From positions 18,572,191-18,636,190 of the forward strand of contig CP034975.1 of assembly GCA_004026145.2 (NCBI GenBank): a stretch of 64,000 nt of DNA. The letters are read 5' to 3'. The translations under genes and the position numbers were made by a program. The notes beneath the pieces are model-generated. The model was not told the DNA's origin. It saw only the letters and a program-made list of their open reading frames with translations, and did not search any database. How positions within the stretch are numbered: position 1 is the first letter of the stretch; each line of letters opens with the position of its first letter. The DNA is from Takifugu bimaculatus (taxonomy: Eukaryota > Chordata > Actinopteri > Tetraodontiformes > Tetraodontidae). Positions 61,726-64,000 of this stretch are shown piece after piece.

Positions 61726-62346
61726 GTGAGTTTCTTTGGCCTTTCCCTGAATATGTCAAGCAAGCAAGATTCCTTGAAAGGTTTTTACATAAAAAAGTTG
61801 GTTCAGCTCTTTTCCCCCATAATGACCACTATAACGGGGATTGTCATTGGATTTCTTTTGTTGCTGATTGGGTGTTATCACTTTTATGGAATATACTGTA
61901 TGTATAATCACACTGTTACGGCCCAATGTGCAGTTCTTATCAAACATAGTACATGAACCTTGTCAGCTGTCCAGCATCTTTCATATCAGCTTTTTTATCT
62001 GTGCAACTATGCATCTCAGGTAAGGATGGGGCCGTTAATAACCCCCGCCCGCTCTGGTATCAGTTAAGATTTGCTGTCTGCCTACATGCAAACACCTGGC
62101 TAAGTGAGCGCAAACGTCTGTTTATCTCACTGCTCCTGAGCTGCTGGCTGCAGTTGTGTAAACTCAGTGGATCTCAATCCCAATGCTTCACGTGGCAAAA
62201 TTGTGTTGGAACTCTCAAACAACAAAGTTTTGTATCACAGTAGCTATTTGCATGTTAAGAGAAGGCAGGGAGTGGTCTGGTTAAGGCAGGGTGGGTCGAT
62301 CTCTGACAGGTGCCTGTTAGATGGTTTGACTTATGGCCCTCCAGCC

Positions 62347-62386
<40 letters not shown>

Positions 62387-64000
62387 TGTGTGTGTGTGTA
62401 TGATGTGCAGGGATAGGAGTGGTGGTGAGAGAAGTTGGAGAAGAGAAAGAGCTATAGGGTGGAAAGCAGGATTCAGTATCACAGACATAAAAGTTTTAGG
62501 ATGGGAAAGAGAGTGGATTAAGTAAAAATGACACAAATATGGGGACAGCTAGGAGCCCAGTGTGCTTCAGGGGACATGGAGAGCCAGGGTAGCAAGGCTG
62601 GTTGAAGAGAGTAGATTAGGAGGCCTGGGTTGAGCAGCCATAATTGAACTCACTGACACCAAAAAAAGAGCGTGCGTTAGCTTGCGGGTGGGGGAGGGGA
62701 AATAAGTAAGAATGCAATGGGAGGAGGAAGCCAAGACAAGTCCAGCACACATGTGTACATATGCTATTTAATGAGAACCTTCTGAGTGCTCCATCAAACG
62801 TAACCTAGCCCCACAATCGGACTTTAAAAAGTCCTTAAAAGTGAACGGTGACCTCTGCCCTGCTGTATGGATGTGTGTACGCGTGTCCTGCTCTATGGGA
62901 AATGGAGATTTTCAAAATGCATCTCCTTTCATCGCTGCTGTATAAGAATATTTGGATCTGATAAAAACAAAAGTATTTAACAATTCATCCATTTCAAGCT
63001 GTTTCATTCTCATCACAGTGCTGATTATTACCAGTAACGTATGACGAAGTGAGGCACTAAGTTTAATCTTTGGACCAGATTTGTGGCATTTGTGCCTGTG
63101 TAAGTCTGTCTGTGTTGTTGTTACAAGATGAATCCACTTCTCGCACCTTTCGTTGCCTCAAGCATCCGCAGTGGTTGTGCAGCGTTTTACAGCTACCAGT
63201 GTAATTAAAGCATCAGCTAAGAGTTGTTACATTAACTGTTTATTGGTGTACCTAAAATGATGACATGAAATAACAACAGTGCTGTTTATTTAGAAGTTTG
63301 CAATCATCTCCAGGGAATAATAGGTGAACAAGCATACTTAATGAACCCCTGACACCAAGTAACAGTCAAATAAACTGTAAAATATTAAACAGTTGTAAAA
63401 TGATAATTCAATTCACCCATTTCTTTACTTAAAGTGGAGGTCAAGGGGGCCCTAAAATTCACTGTTATTACTTGTTATTGATGATGGCTATAACTACTAT
63501 TATAAAATGCCAACAAACCCTAATTAAAAACAGACATCCATCACTTGTCCTCCATCTGAGAATGTGCTGGCTGCCCACGAGTCAGCCGCAGTGCTAATTT
63601 GAAAAATTCACGATGCCTTCTCCGTATCTCTGACTTCAGAGAAATGACTTGGCATAGCGTGCTCAATAATTCAGCACTACAGGCCTGTGAATGTATATAG
63701 TTGTCTCATTTGAGACCGGGGTAAGATGAGGGTTAGCATCCTCGGCTTTGGTGCAGCGTGCCAAACTACAAAGGCATTTCCTGGGGGCTTCTCTGAAGAG
63801 AGGAAACAGAGGGGAATGTTGTGCTCTGCTACTTGGAGACAGCTCGGCCGTTTGTTGTTTAAGTTCCACCACCCACACATGTGCACCGGCATTGCACTTT
63901 CATCCCCCTGGAGATATTAACACGTATACATTAAATAAGCTGCCCAATCCCATGTGTTATTCTCTGGGGGCATGATGGCAAACAGCAGGCCATCATGCTG
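61726..64000 (+). other. rara: Start of the intron after the zinc finger 1 exon
   Basis: Intronic sequence running to the window end. The second-finger exon (which would start GFFRRSIQK) was not found before 64000. Apart from the GT microsatellite at 62349 I see no feature in it. Confidence 0.75.
62349..62399. repeat. (GT)n microsatellite
   Basis: A GT tract of about 51 bp with one CT interruption. Confidence 0.96.

Noticed and set aside
61489..61956. Continuous frame running through the common exon from 61489 to 61956
   Set aside because: Only 61577-61725 matches the receptor. The parts before the acceptor and after the GTGAG donor are intronic read-through.
1..64000. CRISPR arrays, prokaryotic operons, phage or defence systems
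   Set aside because: The DNA is clearly vertebrate, with introns, microsatellites and no dense coding. No spaced direct repeats of CRISPR type were seen.

Overview
The window is vertebrate genomic DNA, most likely from a teleost fish. It has AT-rich non-coding DNA, many long (CA)n/(GT)n microsatellites, small degenerate transposon remnants of types I associate with fish, and one recognisable gene with long introns and canonical splice sites. That gene is the 5' part of retinoic acid receptor alpha (rara), on the + strand. Teleosts usually carry two rara copies; I cannot tell which one this is.

Three coding exons are supported. (1) 18471-18624 encodes the complete A domain of the alpha1 isoform and ends in a perfect GTAAGT donor. 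(2) 43641-43815 encodes the A domain of the alpha2 isoform, driven from its own internal CpG-rich promoter region. (3) 61577-61725 is the common exon for the B region and the first half of the first zinc finger, and ends in a GTGAG donor. Both alternative first coding exons end in codon phase 1 and the common exon starts with the matching two bases. Either isoform therefore joins in frame, giving Thr (alpha1) or Ser (alpha2) at the junction. The remaining exons (second half of the DNA-binding domain, hinge, ligand-binding domain) lie to the right, outside the window.

Layout: 1 to about 17.8 kb is upstream DNA or an intron of the alpha1 5' UTR, with no supported gene. 17.84-18.62 kb holds the alpha1 5' UTR/A-domain exon. 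18.6-42.4 kb is a 25-kb intron with microsatellites, a small retroposed-looking element with a 12-bp target duplication at 18.75-18.93 kb, and scattered nuclear-receptor-like motifs. 42.36-43.82 kb is the alpha2 promoter, leader and exon. It has a textbook DR5 retinoic acid response element at 42398-42414, a second imperfect DR5 just upstream, and four short upstream ORFs before the alpha2 start. 43.8-61.6 kb is intron, including a 550-bp DNA-transposon-like element at about 54.7-55.3 kb. 61.7-64.0 kb is the beginning of the next intron.

Regulatory reading (inference): the alpha2 promoter is expected to be induced by retinoic acid through its DR5 element (an autoregulatory loop known for mammalian RAR alpha2), and the upstream ORFs may limit translation. 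I found no evidence of a novel biological system. The more interesting items are the cis-regulatory grammar around alpha2, several clean hairpins and palindromes, and a short GC3-rich codon-like island at 25.4 kb.
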